From positions 24,379,915 through 24,443,914 of the forward strand of contig ML664199.1 of NCBI GenBank assembly GCA_007570785.1: a stretch of 64,000 bases of DNA, in the 5' to 3' direction. The stretch is from Antilocapra americana (lineage: Eukaryota > Chordata > Mammalia > Artiodactyla > Antilocapridae). A program made the translations under genes and the position numbers. Shown piece by piece: positions 12,401 through 27,400 of the stretch. Each line of letters begins with the position of its first letter. Position 1 is the first letter of the stretch. A model generated the notes under the pieces. That model saw nothing but the letters and a program-made list of their open reading frames with translations, did not search any database and had not been told where the DNA came from.

Positions 12401-15400
12401 CTTTCCTTTTAGCAGAAACAAGTTGTGCTAGTAAAGGTCTGGGTTGGCTGGGCTGGGGTCAGGTGGAGGGGCGAACTGCTGGGAGCCTACCCCCAGCCCA
12501 CAACCTGAGGACGCACCCTGGCCTCGCGGCACTCCTCCTGCAGGGCTGATACCCGCTGCTGGTAGGCACCCAGTGTGCGCTGGTGCTGGTCCGCCGATGC
12601 CTTCAGGTGCTCATGGGCTTTGTGCTTCTCCACCGTCACTTCTGCCAACTGAATCTGGGGGCAGAATTCAGAGGAGGTGAGGAGTGGGGGAACCAGATCT
12701 TTGCTGGTTAAACAGACTTCCCTTAAACGTCAAGTTGGGGTTTGAGAGCCGACTATGTGTAAGAGACATAAGAGTAGGAATTTTAACTTATGATTATTCA
12801 AAGACTGGAGCCAACCTGAGTAGAATATTTTCTTAATAAACTAATTTGGTGTTCCTTAAATCAATCGAATAATTAATCATGAAAAAATTTCAGAACACAT
12901 TATAGTTCAATGTTTAATTAAATGCCTCAAGCTGTTATACATGAACATAATGGATACAGAAATAAATTATTGCTTCTACTTTCCCAAAATGCTGGCTGAT
13001 GAAGAATATTTAGCGGGAGGACATGTGTGCACACACACGTGTATTTTGTGTGTGTGTGTGTGTATAAAAAACCCCCCATGTGGCAGATTACTTCTACACG
13101 GAAATTTCTCAAAGCCTTTAACAGTAAAAAGAATCTTACTTTATAGACTTCTACTTGCTGCTGGCTGGCCTCCAGTTCACCCTTTAAAGACGCCTGAAGC
13201 ATTAAGTGATCAGTCTCCTGTAGAACAAGAAACCTCGTTAAATTAAATAATGATGCAATTCATAAATACTTGTATTCAAAGACAGAACTCAGGAATGCGC
13301 ATACCGCTTGCCTCAAATCTGCCAGTTCTTTCTTGGTTTTCACAAGTAGCTGTTTGATCTTGGTATTCTTTTCCTCATACTGCTGTACCACAGCCTGCAG
13401 CGAAGCTAGTGGGAAAGATCATTTCAGAAGAAAGTTTTATGAGTGGATATAAGTAACCAAACAAGAACCTTTTTCTTTGTATTAGCCTATCTCTCAAAGG
13501 AACCTGGCTTAGCTTTTTATTACAAACTACTTTAAACATATATGACACTAAGGACAATAATATAGTAAATCCCACTGTACCTGGGACCACCTTCAACAAC
13601 CATCAACACAGGCTGATCTCATTCCACTAAGCGAGGTGTCAGGCCTGCATGCACTGTGGCTGCTGCCTGCTTTTGGGAACAGGCTGTTTGCACGCTGCTT
13701 ACGGCTGCTTTAGTGCAAGAGGGACAAGACAGAGACCTCAGGGTCCACGAAGCAGAGAACACATGCGTCCTGCCCTTTATTGCAACACAGACTCACCTGC
13801 TGACCCAACTCCTGTGCCACACAGGTACCCCCCAGCCCTGAAACCCACTTGTCTGTAAGTATTTTAGCACGCATCTCTGAAATAAAGGCATATTCTTACT
13901 GCGTATCTAAAAGCTAAAGACTTTACAATAAGAAATACCTCAAAAGATGTGCTGTGTTTCCAATCACCTGGTCTGATTTTGTGACACTAATTGTCTTGTA
14001 GGACAAAGTTCAATAAAGGAAGAGACTGAAATGTGATCAAAATGAAACACTTTTATGTAACAGAGGTAAAGAGGAAGCCAGTATCAAACGGGAGTAAGTG
14101 GATGCACGGATGCACCTTCCATATCACAAGACCAACCACAGAAGGAGGCCAACCCAGTCGCAGCCACCCAGCCGCAGCCGTCATGAAGCAAACACAGAGC
14201 ATCTGACAGAGACCACAACCTGGTCCTTGACGGAACAAGTAACACGTGGGGCCATATGACTGCAGCTGCTGCTGCTAAGTCGCTTCAGTCGTGTCTGACT
14301 CTGTGTGACATGAAATCCTTCTCCAATGCATGAGTGAAAGTGAAGTCACTCAGTCGTGTCCGACTCTTAGCGACCCCATGGACTGCAGTCCACCAGTCTC
14401 CTCTGTCCATGGGATTTTCCAGGCAAGAGTACTGGAGTGGGGTGCCATTGCCTTCTCCGGTGACTGTAGCTGGAAGGCCCCAAGAGCAAGGACTACCGCC
14501 ATGAAGCTAAATCCACACACACTGACTACATCACTCGGTAAACAAGAGCAGGTGTTCTGTGAGAATACACCTTGACTTGTCTTTACGATGTGTCACCGCC
14601 AGCAACTTCCTGGCAACTATTTGCCCAGTCCTGCAAAGACTGTACAAGGCACACATTATATACAAAGCCTTTAAGTGCTCCAGGAATCATGACAGAGTAA
14701 GTTGCTGACCTTTAAGAACACAGACTGAAATAAGGATAATCTCTGGATAATGTGATGATGTAAAGCAAATTAGAAATGTTCAACAGAAATAAAAAGGCTG
14801 TGGGGACCCACGTGTACTAACGGTCACAGCCAGGTTACATTTGCATGGGACAAGTAAGGCTTGTGAGGACAGCAGACACTGGAGACTGGGAAGGACTCCA
14901 GAAGGTGCTCAAGGGGTGGGAAGGTGAGGGCACAGCGAATGAATGACAAGGCTGTGGAAAAGCAGGCACCATGTTTCCGAAAAGGAAGGGCTGCTGTGCC
15001 CCAGAGGTGAGGAGGGTGAGTGAGGAGCCAGACGGGCCCTGCAGAGGGGCAGGGCTGGGATTGCAACACATGGCAGAGTGAGCTGGCTGACAGTTTTGCA
15101 TGGATACTTTCCAACATGTCCTCATTCTCCTCCCCTTCCAGCCACAGCCCCCAGCTCAGGCCTCAGGGCCCCTGCCACCTGGGGTGCCTGCATTTCCCAG
15201 ACCCCACAACGGGCTGAAAATCATCAAAAAGGCCCAAGTCTATTCTGTATTCAGGTCCCTCCTGAACTGGATCAAGGAGGTCTTCTGAGCATACTTGACT
15301 TCTCCTCACAGGTCAAGCCTTTTCCTCCAACTTGTAAAGACTTCCACACTATGTTACTCCTTTCCACTTCTGCTCCTAACTATGGCTGCAAAAAGGACTG

Positions 15401-18400
15401 CCCTGTCCCAATTTGCTCTTTATCTCCAAATCCTAAGACTCAACACAAGCCCCAACCCCCAACCATTCGTCCACAAAAGCTTCTCCCTCTGTACTCTTGA
15501 CACCCCACTGCCTGCACCTCTTGTGTCTGTGCTGACTCACCAGAGAGAAGTGCTGGCCTTCTTGAATAAGCAGCTCTTTTTAAGTTTTCCCGAGACCTGA
15601 GCCTCTTTTTCAGCTAGCTGGCTAACTCACAAAGTCAAATGCCTCCAAGTGTTTGTGACCTGCAGCCCTGCTACCCAGAATGCACAAGAACACAGCTGGA
15701 AGACGGGTGTGTGCACAGGGAAGGGCCCAGAGAAACCATGCACAGAGAGTATCTGAAAACCCTGTTAATTATTTAGGAATGAAAAAAAACCCCATGGGTC
15801 AAAGAAGAGATTTAAAGAAAATTAAAAACATCTCAAGCTGAATTAAAATAAAAACACAACATATCTGCTTGTTAGCTGAAGGACTGCCTAAGGGACACTC
15901 ACAGCTCTAGTGCTTATGTTGGAAATTACCTCACAGACAAAATGGAACAGAATCACCTCAGAAAGATTGCATGGCCAGTACAACCATCCTGCTCTGCTGA
16001 CAATAGGACCCCTGAGAAATGTTTACAGGACTGAGTGTACACAAGGGAACAGTGGGAGCCTTACAGCCCCCCTCTTCAGTCCCCGGTCACGGTCCCTACT
16101 GTGAGGATGACTGGGCTGCCAAGGACACCATCAGCACTGGCCCCACCCCTGTCCCCCACTTCTGCTGAAGGCAGTGACCACGAGGCGTGTGGGCTGTTTC
16201 ACTCACTCGTTTCTTCTTGCAGGGTCTCTTGTTTCTGTTTTTGGATTTTTATTTCCTGTTCCAAATCTTCTATCTTGCTGTTTTTATTAGCCAACTTCTG
16301 ATTCAGTTCTCTCATCAAGCGCTCATAGTCAGCAATTTCCATGTTCATCAGCGTGGTCTGCTGGGCATCCTGCACAGGTTACAATGAGAGGTCCATGTGA
16401 CAGCGGATGAGCTAACTCTGTCTAGGAATTTCTGAAAGGATCAAGGACCGCAGCACACCTGCTCTAGGATGCTTTTCTGTAGCACAGAAACTTCACATGT
16501 TAATGAAGATGTTGGGGTACTTCCTAGATTGTAATTTCATAAAATTTTTTCCTTTTCTAAATAGTTTAACTTTCTCAGCTTCATTGTATGTCATTTTAAT
16601 TTTCGTTAACTACAATTGGTCTACTCTTATTTATAAAATATTCCTATTTTAAGCAGCTCTTATAGTATCTTTATTTTTGCTTCCATCTTTGGAAGAGTAG
16701 AGAAAAACTCACCAAAGTTCTCAGCTTAATACAAACTTCAGCCGCTGACATTAACTAAATTTTCATGTGTCATAGAATAATCATGTACAAAAAAATAAAA
16801 CAGCAAACCAAGCCTAAATTCTTCCAGAGAGATGGGCACTCAGACAACTAAGTTAAATTTTCCATATTTTGAGGCAAATAATTTACAAAGGAGTATTTCA
16901 ATATCACAAATAACCTTGTTTTTGAAATATCACTTTCCAGGGTCTACAGGATAGTTTAAGAATGTGAACATTGCTATTCTGAGTCTAGTGTTTCATTTTT
17001 CCTTCCTCAAAGTCATTCAGTCGTGTCCGACTCCTTGTGACCCCATGGACTACACAGTCCATAGAATTCTCTAGGCCAGAATACTGGAGTGGGTAGCCGT
17101 TCTCTTTTCCAGGGGATCTTCCCAACCCAGAGATGGAAACCAGGTCACCCGCACTTCAGGCAGATTCTTTACCTTTCTAACCAGCTCTAATTCTTGCATG
17201 GTTTTCTGAAGCTGTTTCTTTTCCTTTTGAAGCTGTAGCTGAAGTTCTTCAAGTTCATTTACGGAACTGGCATGCTCCTAAAATTAAAAATAGAAACACT
17301 GGGACCCCTAAGCCAATCAGTGTTTAAAAAAAAAGCATTCATAAGGGATTAAAAAATAAATCTAACATATAAAGTACAGAATTTGGAAATCTTTCCATAT
17401 TTAAAAAATATACACCCAAAAATCATACTGTGGATTCTCAACTTCACAGCTGGAATTAATTAAATTCAACCAATTAACTTTAATTCCACATTAAGGAATT
17501 AATAAACTTTGCTGATTTAACAAATGCTCCTCATTAGCAAGTCTTTCCTTCACTGAAGTACTGCTCTAAAAACATCACTGTGTGAAATGAATTCACCCCA
17601 CAGAACTGTTTTGACCTTTATTTTCTGTTCTTTCTGAAGTTTTTCAGCTTCCAGCTCTTTGTCTGCCATGGCTTTGGCTTTGTGGACTTCTAGAATCTGC
17701 ACTTCCAATAAGCAGGTGTTAGACTGCAGCGTCTCGATACGGGCCAGGAAGTCTTCATTATCCGAGGTTAATTTTTCACACTACAATGACAAATGATTCA
17801 TTATTGTAAACACACAGAAAATACACACAGGAGAGAAAGAATAAAATGGAACATAATGACAATACTGGCACAGTATAAAAAAAAATGAAGATTTCAAAAT
17901 AGAATCCACAAAATGAAAATGCAAAAATCAAGAGTAAGTTTAAAACACAGTCACTGTTGATGTTAATTTGGAAAACATTTCAAGAGACTAGGAGCACTAA
18001 CAGAGGAAAAGGCAAAAAGTGAAAAAAACAAAAACAAAAAACCTCAGGGGAGCTGAGATTATAGCCGTAAGACAGGATGGTTGCCTGTTTTTTGGTCATA
18101 TTCTTCTCTCAACATTGGGAAAAAGAAAATAAAGTTTCTATGTTAACTTTTTGTGCAAAAAATATTTGAATTGAAATACACTTATTACAATTTTCACATA
18201 TGAAAGTGAAAAGTGTCAGTCACTCAGCCATGTCTGACTCTTTGTGACCCTATGGACTGTAGCCTGTCAGGCTCCTCTGTCCATGGGATTCTCCAAGCAA
18301 GAATATTGGAGTATGCCATTCCCTTCTTAGGGGGATCTTCCCAACCCAGGGATTGAACCTGAGTCTCCTGCATTGCAGGTAGATTCTTTACCATCTGAGT

Positions 18401-21400
18401 CACCATGAATTTACTCAATTTAAAGTTACCTGAAAAGTCAAATTCCTTAATTGTCTTGTAAGGTCTTCTACTTGATGCTCAAAGTTACTGGCACGTTCTT
18501 TCTCTGCATCCAACTGCTCTGACTGCTTATCATATTCTGATAAAAGATTCTTCAACAAAAGACAAAAAAACTTAACTTCAGGATATTATCGTACACTCAA
18601 CTTCTCAGACTGTATGACTGGGCCATCTTAACACAAGCCTTAAGAGTTCATTCTGGAAGCCTGAAATATCTACCTAGATTCAACATTTGACAGACTACCC
18701 CATGGCATCACACAATAAAATTAGCATAATCTAGATGACTTTTAGAATGAGGTGGTCTCTTAAAGGAGAAGAGGATTTAAAACATATACAATGCAGTATC
18801 TCCAAGTTGTCTATCTAGTCATAAAAAATAAACTGCTGAAACATGAACAACATTTAAGTGGGCAGGAGAAACCGTTTACCCTTGTCACCTGTTACCTCCA
18901 CCTACGGAGTCTTGCTGAGGACAGTTTCGGGCCTGGCCCAAGTGAAGCAGAGGTGCTCAAGGAATATGAGAGGACCCCACACACAGTCTCATGCTCTGCA
19001 GCAGAACATTCACGATTTTCCAAAGACCCTAAAACCATGTGACTTTTTCCTTTGATGTTCCTAGTCAGCCCTGCTCAGGAGAGAACCCCAGGACCAACCT
19101 CTGCAATCCACACCAGCCAGCGAGGACATCCTCCAATGTGCAGCGAGACTCAACTCTTCCCTGTAGCCTGTGTTTCCTCTCCCCTTTCTGATAAATCCTG
19201 TTTTCCCCTTGTTTCTGGTCAACTACTGACTGGTCTTCACAAAAATGCAGCCCTGCACAAATTAACTAACACGTCTCTGGCTTTCCCTCAAAGTGGCCTC
19301 AAGGAAGCACAGCTGGGCTGTCGTGCATGGACTGTGCCTTTGGAATTGTGTCCAACAACATGACTGTTTCTGACAACAGAGAGGAGCTAACTCTACCTGT
19401 GGTCTGATTCTAGGCTCTTGGCTCCACTGCTGTCTGTTCATTCTTTCACCACCACCACCACTCACAAATCCTGACTGCTGCAGCTCCACACTAAGTCTTG
19501 CAGTAGGGTAGGGCTAATCCTTCCATTCTGTTCTTCATCAGTACTGTGCTGCCCCTTTGAGGTCTGACCTGTATTATTTTTCTTCTTTCTAAAGAACTCT
19601 TAAAATTTTTTTTTGGCTGCACTGGGTCTTCTCTGCTTTGCAGGGGCTTTTCTCTAGTTGTGGCATGGGGGCTACTCTTCCTTGTGGTGCACGGGCTTCT
19701 CTTGTTGCAAAGCATGGGCTTTATGGGCAATGGACTCCGGAGTTGTGGAGCACGACCTTAGTTGCTTCTCAACAAGTGGAATCTTCTTGAACCAGGGATT
19801 GAACCCATGTTTCCTCCACCGGCAGGCAGATTCTTATCTACTACACTACCAGGGAAGTCCTAAACAATGTCTTTTAACATTTATTGACAGGCATGTCTAC
19901 TGGCAACAAACACCCTCAATTTCTAAGAAACTATTGCTCCTTCACTTCTAGTGCAAAGCATTCTAGGTTGGTGGGGTTTTTTCTCTCAACACCTTAAATA
20001 ACGCATTTTACACTCTTCTCTTCTGTACGGCTCTTTGTAAGTTTGATGTAATCCTCTACACAGAAGGTGGTTTTTTCCTGTGGCTTCTTTTAGGACTTTC
20101 ATCTTTGATTTTCTGAAATCTGAAAATGACATGCCACAGTGCACCTCTTCTGGTTGTGCCATGTGTGGTGTTCTCTGAACTTCCTTCCCGGATCTGTAAG
20201 TTGGCACCTGCCATTAAACTGGATAATCAGTCATCCCTGTGCCAAGTATTTCCGTGTTCCTTTCGCTCTCTTCTATGGCATTCACATCGCACACATGCTA
20301 TACATTTGTAGCTGCCCCACAGTTCTTGGATGTTCTACATTTTTCCCCCTCTGGTCCTTTGAAATATATATTTTAAAGAAGTAGATTGGCATATTTGGTC
20401 TACCTTTACAGGAAAATAAATTATATGGTTCTCAAAATGTAAAGAAGCAAGCTCCTAATGACTCATAAAAGACAGATAACCCCACATATAAATTTCAAAT
20501 AAGCATTTTTTAAAAAATGAATGAGATATCTTTATATGTTAAGGATACCAATCCCTTGTCATATGTTCATTTGTTAGTTTTATCTAGTTCAGTCTCTCTT
20601 CCCTTGTAACTTCTTAAGTTTAGAAAAGTATTTTGCATCTAGAGATCATATGATCAAGTATTTTATTCTAATTTAAAAAAAATCACTTTCATTTTTGACG
20701 AAACCTCAGAATTCATTTTGGAGAGTGGAACTAGATTTTCCTGAAGCAGTTTTCTGATTCCTCCTTTCCTGGTTTCTGTTTTCAGGTCTCACTGGGGCAG
20801 CATGGTCTATTTACTTGCTGGAAGAGATCTGGAACCCAAATGCTTGAACCTAACCCTCGCTCCACTGGCTTCTTGCTCTGTGACCTGACTCCTTGCTGGT
20901 AAACCAGCAACGTTAATAACATGCTTATCACACAGACACATCACGTGTGACAGGACATGTCAAGCATTGAGAAGACTGCCTGACCTGCAGTGCTTGTTAT
21001 TACACAGAAGTCACCCCACCCACCTTAACTTTCCTACACACTATTTCCTTGTCTGTCTGCTTTTACTGCCACTGGGACTAAAGGCCAGGTGAGCAGAAAC
21101 TCCACCTACCTGGTTGAGCACCGTCTCCCTAGTACTTAGGCTCAGCCTGGCTGTAGAGATATTCAAATGCATAAAGAAAGAAAATGGCATATTCTTCCGT
21201 TTTATTTTTACATTTTCCTATAATAGTGTCTCATGTTATTTAGGCTGATGAGCAATAATACCTCCAAATAGTGTTTTCACTTTTGTGTTAGACATGTCTA
21301 ACTTTCTAATTTATTCCCTTGGCCAGAGGACTATAACAGTAGTCATCTTTGTTTGTCACTGATTTTATTAGGAAATCCCAAACAGAAATGGTAGTTTTAA

Positions 21401-24400
21401 AAGACAATACCTTAAAGGCATATTTAAAGCCTAGCCACTTAAAACCTTGACACTAGGATGACACATTATACACACACATACACAGACATACACAAATAGT
21501 CAAAATCTTTACTAAAACATACAAGATGACTATGTTATGAACAAGAGTTTTCATTATCAGAGAAATGCAAATCAAAACCACAATGAGGTACCATTTCACG
21601 CCAGTCAAAATGGCTGCTATCCAAAATTCTACAAACAATAAATGCTGGAGAGGATGTGGAGAAAAGGGAACCCTCTTACACTGTTGGTGGGAATGCAAAC
21701 TAGTACAGCTACTATGGAGAACAGTGTGGAGGTTCCTTAAAAAACTGGAAACAGAACTGCCATATGATCCAGCAATCCCACTGCTGGGCGTACACACCGA
21801 GGAAACCAGAAATGAAAGAGATACATATACCCCAATGTTCATCGCAGCACTGTTTACAATAGCCAGGACATGGAAGCAACCTAGATGTCCATCAGCAGAC
21901 GAATGGATACAAAAGCTGTGGTACATACACACAATGGAATGTTACTTAGCCATTAAAAAGAATGCATTTGAGTCACTTCTAATGAGGCGGATAAAACTGG
22001 AGCCTATTATACAGAGTGAAGTTAAGTCAGAAAGAAAAACACCAATACAGTATACTAATGCATATATATGGAATTTAGAAAGATGGTAATGATGACCCTA
22101 TATGCGAGACAGCAAAAGAAACACAGATGTAAAGAAGAGGCTTTCGGACTCTGTGGGAGAAGGCGAGGGTGGGATGATTTGAGAGAACAGCATTGAAACA
22201 TCTATATTACCATATGTGAAACAGACTGCCAGTCCAGGTTCAGTGCAGGAGACAGGGTACTCAGGGCTGGTGCACTGGGATGACTCTGAGAGATGGGATG
22301 ACAGGGGATGTGGGAGGGGGTTCAGGATGGGGAACACGTGTACACCCATGACTGACTGGCAAAAACCACTACAATACTGTAAAGTAATTAGCCTCCAATT
22401 AAAATAAATAATTTTAAAACGCTGTATATTTCAAGTACATTTCTTATCTTAGAAGTTACAAATGTAACTTGTTATTAATAAAACTATTTTTACCTTATAG
22501 TTTTCAGCTCCTTGAATGAGATCTCTCATGGAAGTAGACAACTGATCCCTTTCTGAGCGAACAGATTCAAGTTCTTCCTGGAGCGTCTGGGCCTATTTTA
22601 AGTATATGATAGTTTCTTAATGCACAGAAAATCTTGATTTTCTAAAAGGTAAGGTTCACAAATCTTGCATTTTTAAGTCAACTTACTTCTTTTCTGCTAG
22701 AATCTAGTTCTTTCTTTGCTTTCACAGCAACTAGTTTTAACTTATTTATCTTCTCCTCTTTCTCTCTGGCTTCTTTTTCCAGGTATCCTAAAAACATAAA
22801 AGAATTATACATAAACTCAAATGAAGACTAGGGAAAAATACTAGAAATTTCAGTCCTAGAAACAGAACTTTAATCTAATACACAAAATATGCAATTTGAA
22901 ATGAAAATAAATAGCAAAATACCTATTTTTAAGTAAAAGCTTAATTATGCATTTTCTAAGCAAGGCAAATAATGAACGAATTCTCCTTTTCTCCAGTCTT
23001 CCAGAACAGCCTATCTCCTCAGGGTCCATACATGGAGAGGCCATCTGGACCCCTGAACAGCAGAGGACCTCCTAGAAATGCAGGTATGCTGGGCTCCTTG
23101 GTGGCGACAGCCAATCAGGATGAAGCAGAGATGTCAGATGCTCTTCAGCGTTCATGATCCACAGGTGCCTCTGGTGGGTGGGTCTGATTTTTCCAGCTGG
23201 ACTTCAGTGTGACTCTCCCTTAACCTCTTTGGCCATCTCCCTGACATAAACTCCATGCTCCAGATCTTACTTCTCGTGTCTCTGATAGACTTCGGTCATG
23301 ATCTGAACTTCTGCACTTGGTGATTCATTGAGTTGTACCTTTGTTCACCACTGCCTTTCTCGGCTGTGACAGGGGCACCATCTGCGTGTGTAACACTTGT
23401 ATTATGGGTACCTCACACAGCCCCATCTCGAAACGTTACTCTGAGGGATAAGCAGGAGTGATGCAGCCGGACTCCTCCATACATCACACCAGCCCTGTCA
23501 GAAGCAGCCTCTCCCACTCTAGAGCCTTGCAGGAGGACCCCAGACGTCAGCGGTGTGAACACACCAGCACCCGCTGTCTCCTCCTGCTACAGCATCCTCC
23601 TCCTTGGGTCACCATTACTCACTCTTTAAGACAAGGACAGCCTGTCCTGTGAAGTTTCTCCCAACTCAAGAAGCAGTTAATCACATCTTTCTGCACTGCC
23701 ACCAGTGGACCTCGTCTACACCCCAAACTCTGGGAGGAACGCTCCTCTCTTGCCATGCGTTCTTGAAGACACAGACTGCATCTTAGCCACCTTCCTATCA
23801 CAAGTGCCTGGGTAGCTGGGCTTTCAAGCCAAGTTTCCTAAATGAATGAAAAACCCCAAAACAATCATGGCACTTTTTATAAAAGGAATCACAACAGTCC
23901 TCTGGATGAAACAACAGAAAGCAAGAGTTTTGAAAGTGAAGGTGAGCAGAAGGCAGAGGCCATCAGAAGAAGAGTGATACTATGCTTTTAACACCTCATT
24001 AACTGGTGTGAGAACTTCCCACTCTAACTTTAAGAATCTGTTCAATTAACTGTGACAACATATGCAAAACCATAGTTACCTATTTTTTCTTCAAACTCTT
24101 TTACTGAAGGTTGATCACTTTCTACAGAAGGTGATTTCTTGAAGGAATCCTAGATTTTATAGGAAAAACAAAGACAATCACTACATTCATTCCCCATGAT
24201 GAACTGGCCGTTATGCTAAGCATGAAAAAAAAAAATTATTAAAGAGAATTCATACAGAGAGCAATCACCTGAACAGACTTTCTCTTCCCTTCAGAGACGC
24301 AGTAATTCTGATCTCATCATGCACGTAGCATTTACTATTAAAAACAATAGCAGCCAAGCCCAAGATGACCCACCCAATGGATATCAAATACATGATATAA

Positions 24401-27400
24401 TAAGGAAGAGATTAAGTGATGACCATAGTTTATCATGCCACAATCTTGGGAGGAAAATCTGAAGTTTTGGCTAAAATGAAATATTGCTTTAGCCTATTTT
24501 GTTCCTTAACAGTGTGCTTTAAGGTAATATGTATATCACACAAGGATAAAATTAAAATTTTTTCACATTTAGTTGTAGTTTTGCTGGTGACTACTTTTGA
24601 CCAATATTTAACCCCCTAGCCACTTAATCTTATGTAAAATCAAGATTCCAAAATGATCTAAAACCAACAGTTATCAGTACGATTAAGTGTGATGTGAATA
24701 TGTTCAATGTACTTTTCAAAAATTTGCATGAGCTTAAATGCTAAATTTACTTTGACTTCAAAATGTAAAAATAGTAATATTTATACTGTCTAGAGCTTGT
24801 GACTAGAACTAAGAATTTACTTAAACAAAATTCACATTAATATTACCTTTAATGATATTAACTCTGCTTTCACATCTCGCAATTCAGATTCTTTCTGTTC
24901 CAATAATGGCCTTAGGTTTTCAAGTTCTTTTATAAAATCTTTTTCTTTTTCGTGATGATTTTCATTTTCTCTAGACAATTTTTGAGACACTTCTTCAACC
25001 TGAATTAGGAGATTCTGATTTTCAAACCTTGTTTGTTCACTGGCTTTCTTCATCTGCAGAAGGTCAGACTGCAGGGCCTCCTTTTCCAAGAGGGCTTCTT
25101 CTAATTCTTTCCTTAGGACAACTTTCTCTTGCTCATAATCTCTTAGTAGAGACCTAAGTTCCTCACACTGAACCATATGCTCTTCTTGAAGGAGCTTAAT
25201 CTCTTTTTCTAACTCTATTACCTTTTCATCATACTGAAAAGCCAAGTTGTGTTTTTCTTGATTTATTTTATCTAAGGATTCACCCACGGTTTGTAGGACG
25301 TTTACAATATCCTGTTCTTCCCTTTCCTGTGAAACCTTTGACTCCATCTGTTCGAGAAAACCACACAACTGAGCTTTGACAAACAACTTCTGAACCTGCT
25401 CGTTTTCCAACAGTTTATTCAAATTATCCCTTTCTCTGACAGCTAACCGAAGTTCCTCTTCTAATTCAGAGATCTGCTCCTGAAGTGTAACATCTCCTTC
25501 TTTTTGAGTCAGGAGGGTGTCCAGATCCCTACTCAGCAGGTTCTTCTCTGAACTTAGTCTGCTATTTTCTTCACGAAGAGACCTCACTTCCAATGACATG
25601 GCTTCCTGGTCTTCAGAGAGAGTTTTCAACTGAGCCGTAAGCTTTTCCAGTCTTTGGTTCTTTTCATCCTTTTCTTTTAAAATTTCTTCTAGTTCTGCTG
25701 CTAATTCATTCACCTTCTGTTCTAGTTCACTACTGTACTGGGCAGTCTGATCCATTTTTTCCCTAAGTTCTACAGTCAGCCTTTCTTCCCTTTCACATTT
25801 TTTGTGGAGATTATCCATCTCTTCATGAGAACTTTTCATCTTACTCATGAAATCATATTTTTCCTCAGTAAGAGAACTTATCTTTGCTTCAAATTCTTGT
25901 AACATGGTATCTCTCTGACTGAGACTAACTAGATACAATTCATTCTTCTCTTGAAGGCTCTTTATAGTATTTTCAAGTTCTGGTACACGTTCCTGCTGTG
26001 ACAGTAAGTTATCTTTTTCTCTCTGGAGACAATTCACAGTTTCAAGAAGAGCATCTTTTTCATTAAATGCAGTTTGGAGCTTCTGCTGAAGTTCACTAAT
26101 ATTAAATGCTTGCTGTTGCTTCATTGATTCAAACTCTTGACTTATTTTTTCAGCAGATTCCCCCAGCTCTGTCTGTAAAATTTCCATAATCTCTCGTAAA
26201 CCCTCATAGTTTAATGTTGCTTCTTGCTTTTCTTGTTGTAGTTTTTCACTTTGTTCTTTAAGACCCTGTATTTCAAACATTAATGCTAACTTTTCTTTTT
26301 CTGAATCTGACAAAAATGTCTCATTTAGTTCAGTTATTTCTTTTTGATGCTGTTTCTTCAGACTCTGTACTTCCTTGTTATGTTTTTCTATGGTGCAGCA
26401 AAACTGTTTATTTGCATCTTCTAGCTCAGATTTTAATTTCTCGATTATATACCCCTGTTCTTCTTTAGCTAGTAATAATTCATTAATTTTAAACTCTAAA
26501 TCTTCCCGTTCATGAAAAAACTCATCCTTTATATGTTGGGCATCAATTTCAAGTTTTAATTTTAGATTATTCATGTAAGTTAACTCGTCTTTTAAGATGC
26601 TGTGTTGAGACTCCAGTTCTTTTAGGGCATCTTCTAAGTGTCTAACTTTTTCATTTACTGCTTGTTCTAAAAGAGAATCTTCCTTTAAGAGCAAAGAGCA
26701 CATCTGATTTTCTTGGTCTGCACCTGAGGCTTTCCCTTCGTTTTCTAATTCACATTTATACTCCTCCTGAATGTTCATCTCACCTGCCTCACACTTTCTG
26801 ATTAAGTTATCCTTTAGCTGGATCAAATGATTTACTTCTGCTTCGTGTTCTTTGGCAGATGCTTCAATTTGGCACATCAATTCTTTCACCTCTTCTTGGT
26901 GTGTAGATTTCAACTGTACAAGTTCTTCTTGCAAACTATTAATATTTTTTTGGTACTGCTGACAATTAGCCTCAATCACTCCTCGGAGATGAGTAATTTC
27001 TTGCTCCTTTTCATTTGTGGCAGTTTCTAACTGCTTTTGCAGACATAAAATTTGATCCTCAAAGGCTGGCTTAATTTTCTGAATCTCTTCTTGCAGCTTT
27101 TTAACTTTATCTTCAGAATCACTCTGAAATCTGAGCTGTTCTGAAAGCTCTAAATGTTTTTTTGCTGCTTCTTCCACTTTCTTTTGCCAATCAGCTTTAT
27201 CGTTACTGTATTTGGAATATACTGTTGTTAACTCATTTCTCAAATTTTCTATTTCTTTCCCATAGCTTCTTTGTGATTGTTCCAACTCTTTCTGCACATC
27301 TTCCAACTTAGTTACAGAATCCTATAAACGTAAGCACACAAAAATTATTTAAGACGAAACCTCTGCCCTCAGGAAAAATATGAGACACAGTCCCATAAAG

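Noticed and set aside
15078..15500. 140-codon plus-strand frame in GCC2 intron 13
   Set aside because: Pro/Ser/Leu-rich with no family features, and overlapping open frames exist in other registers.
21565..22089. 174-codon plus-strand frame
   Set aside because: It is the C-terminal part of L1 ORF2 in a 5'-truncated copy.
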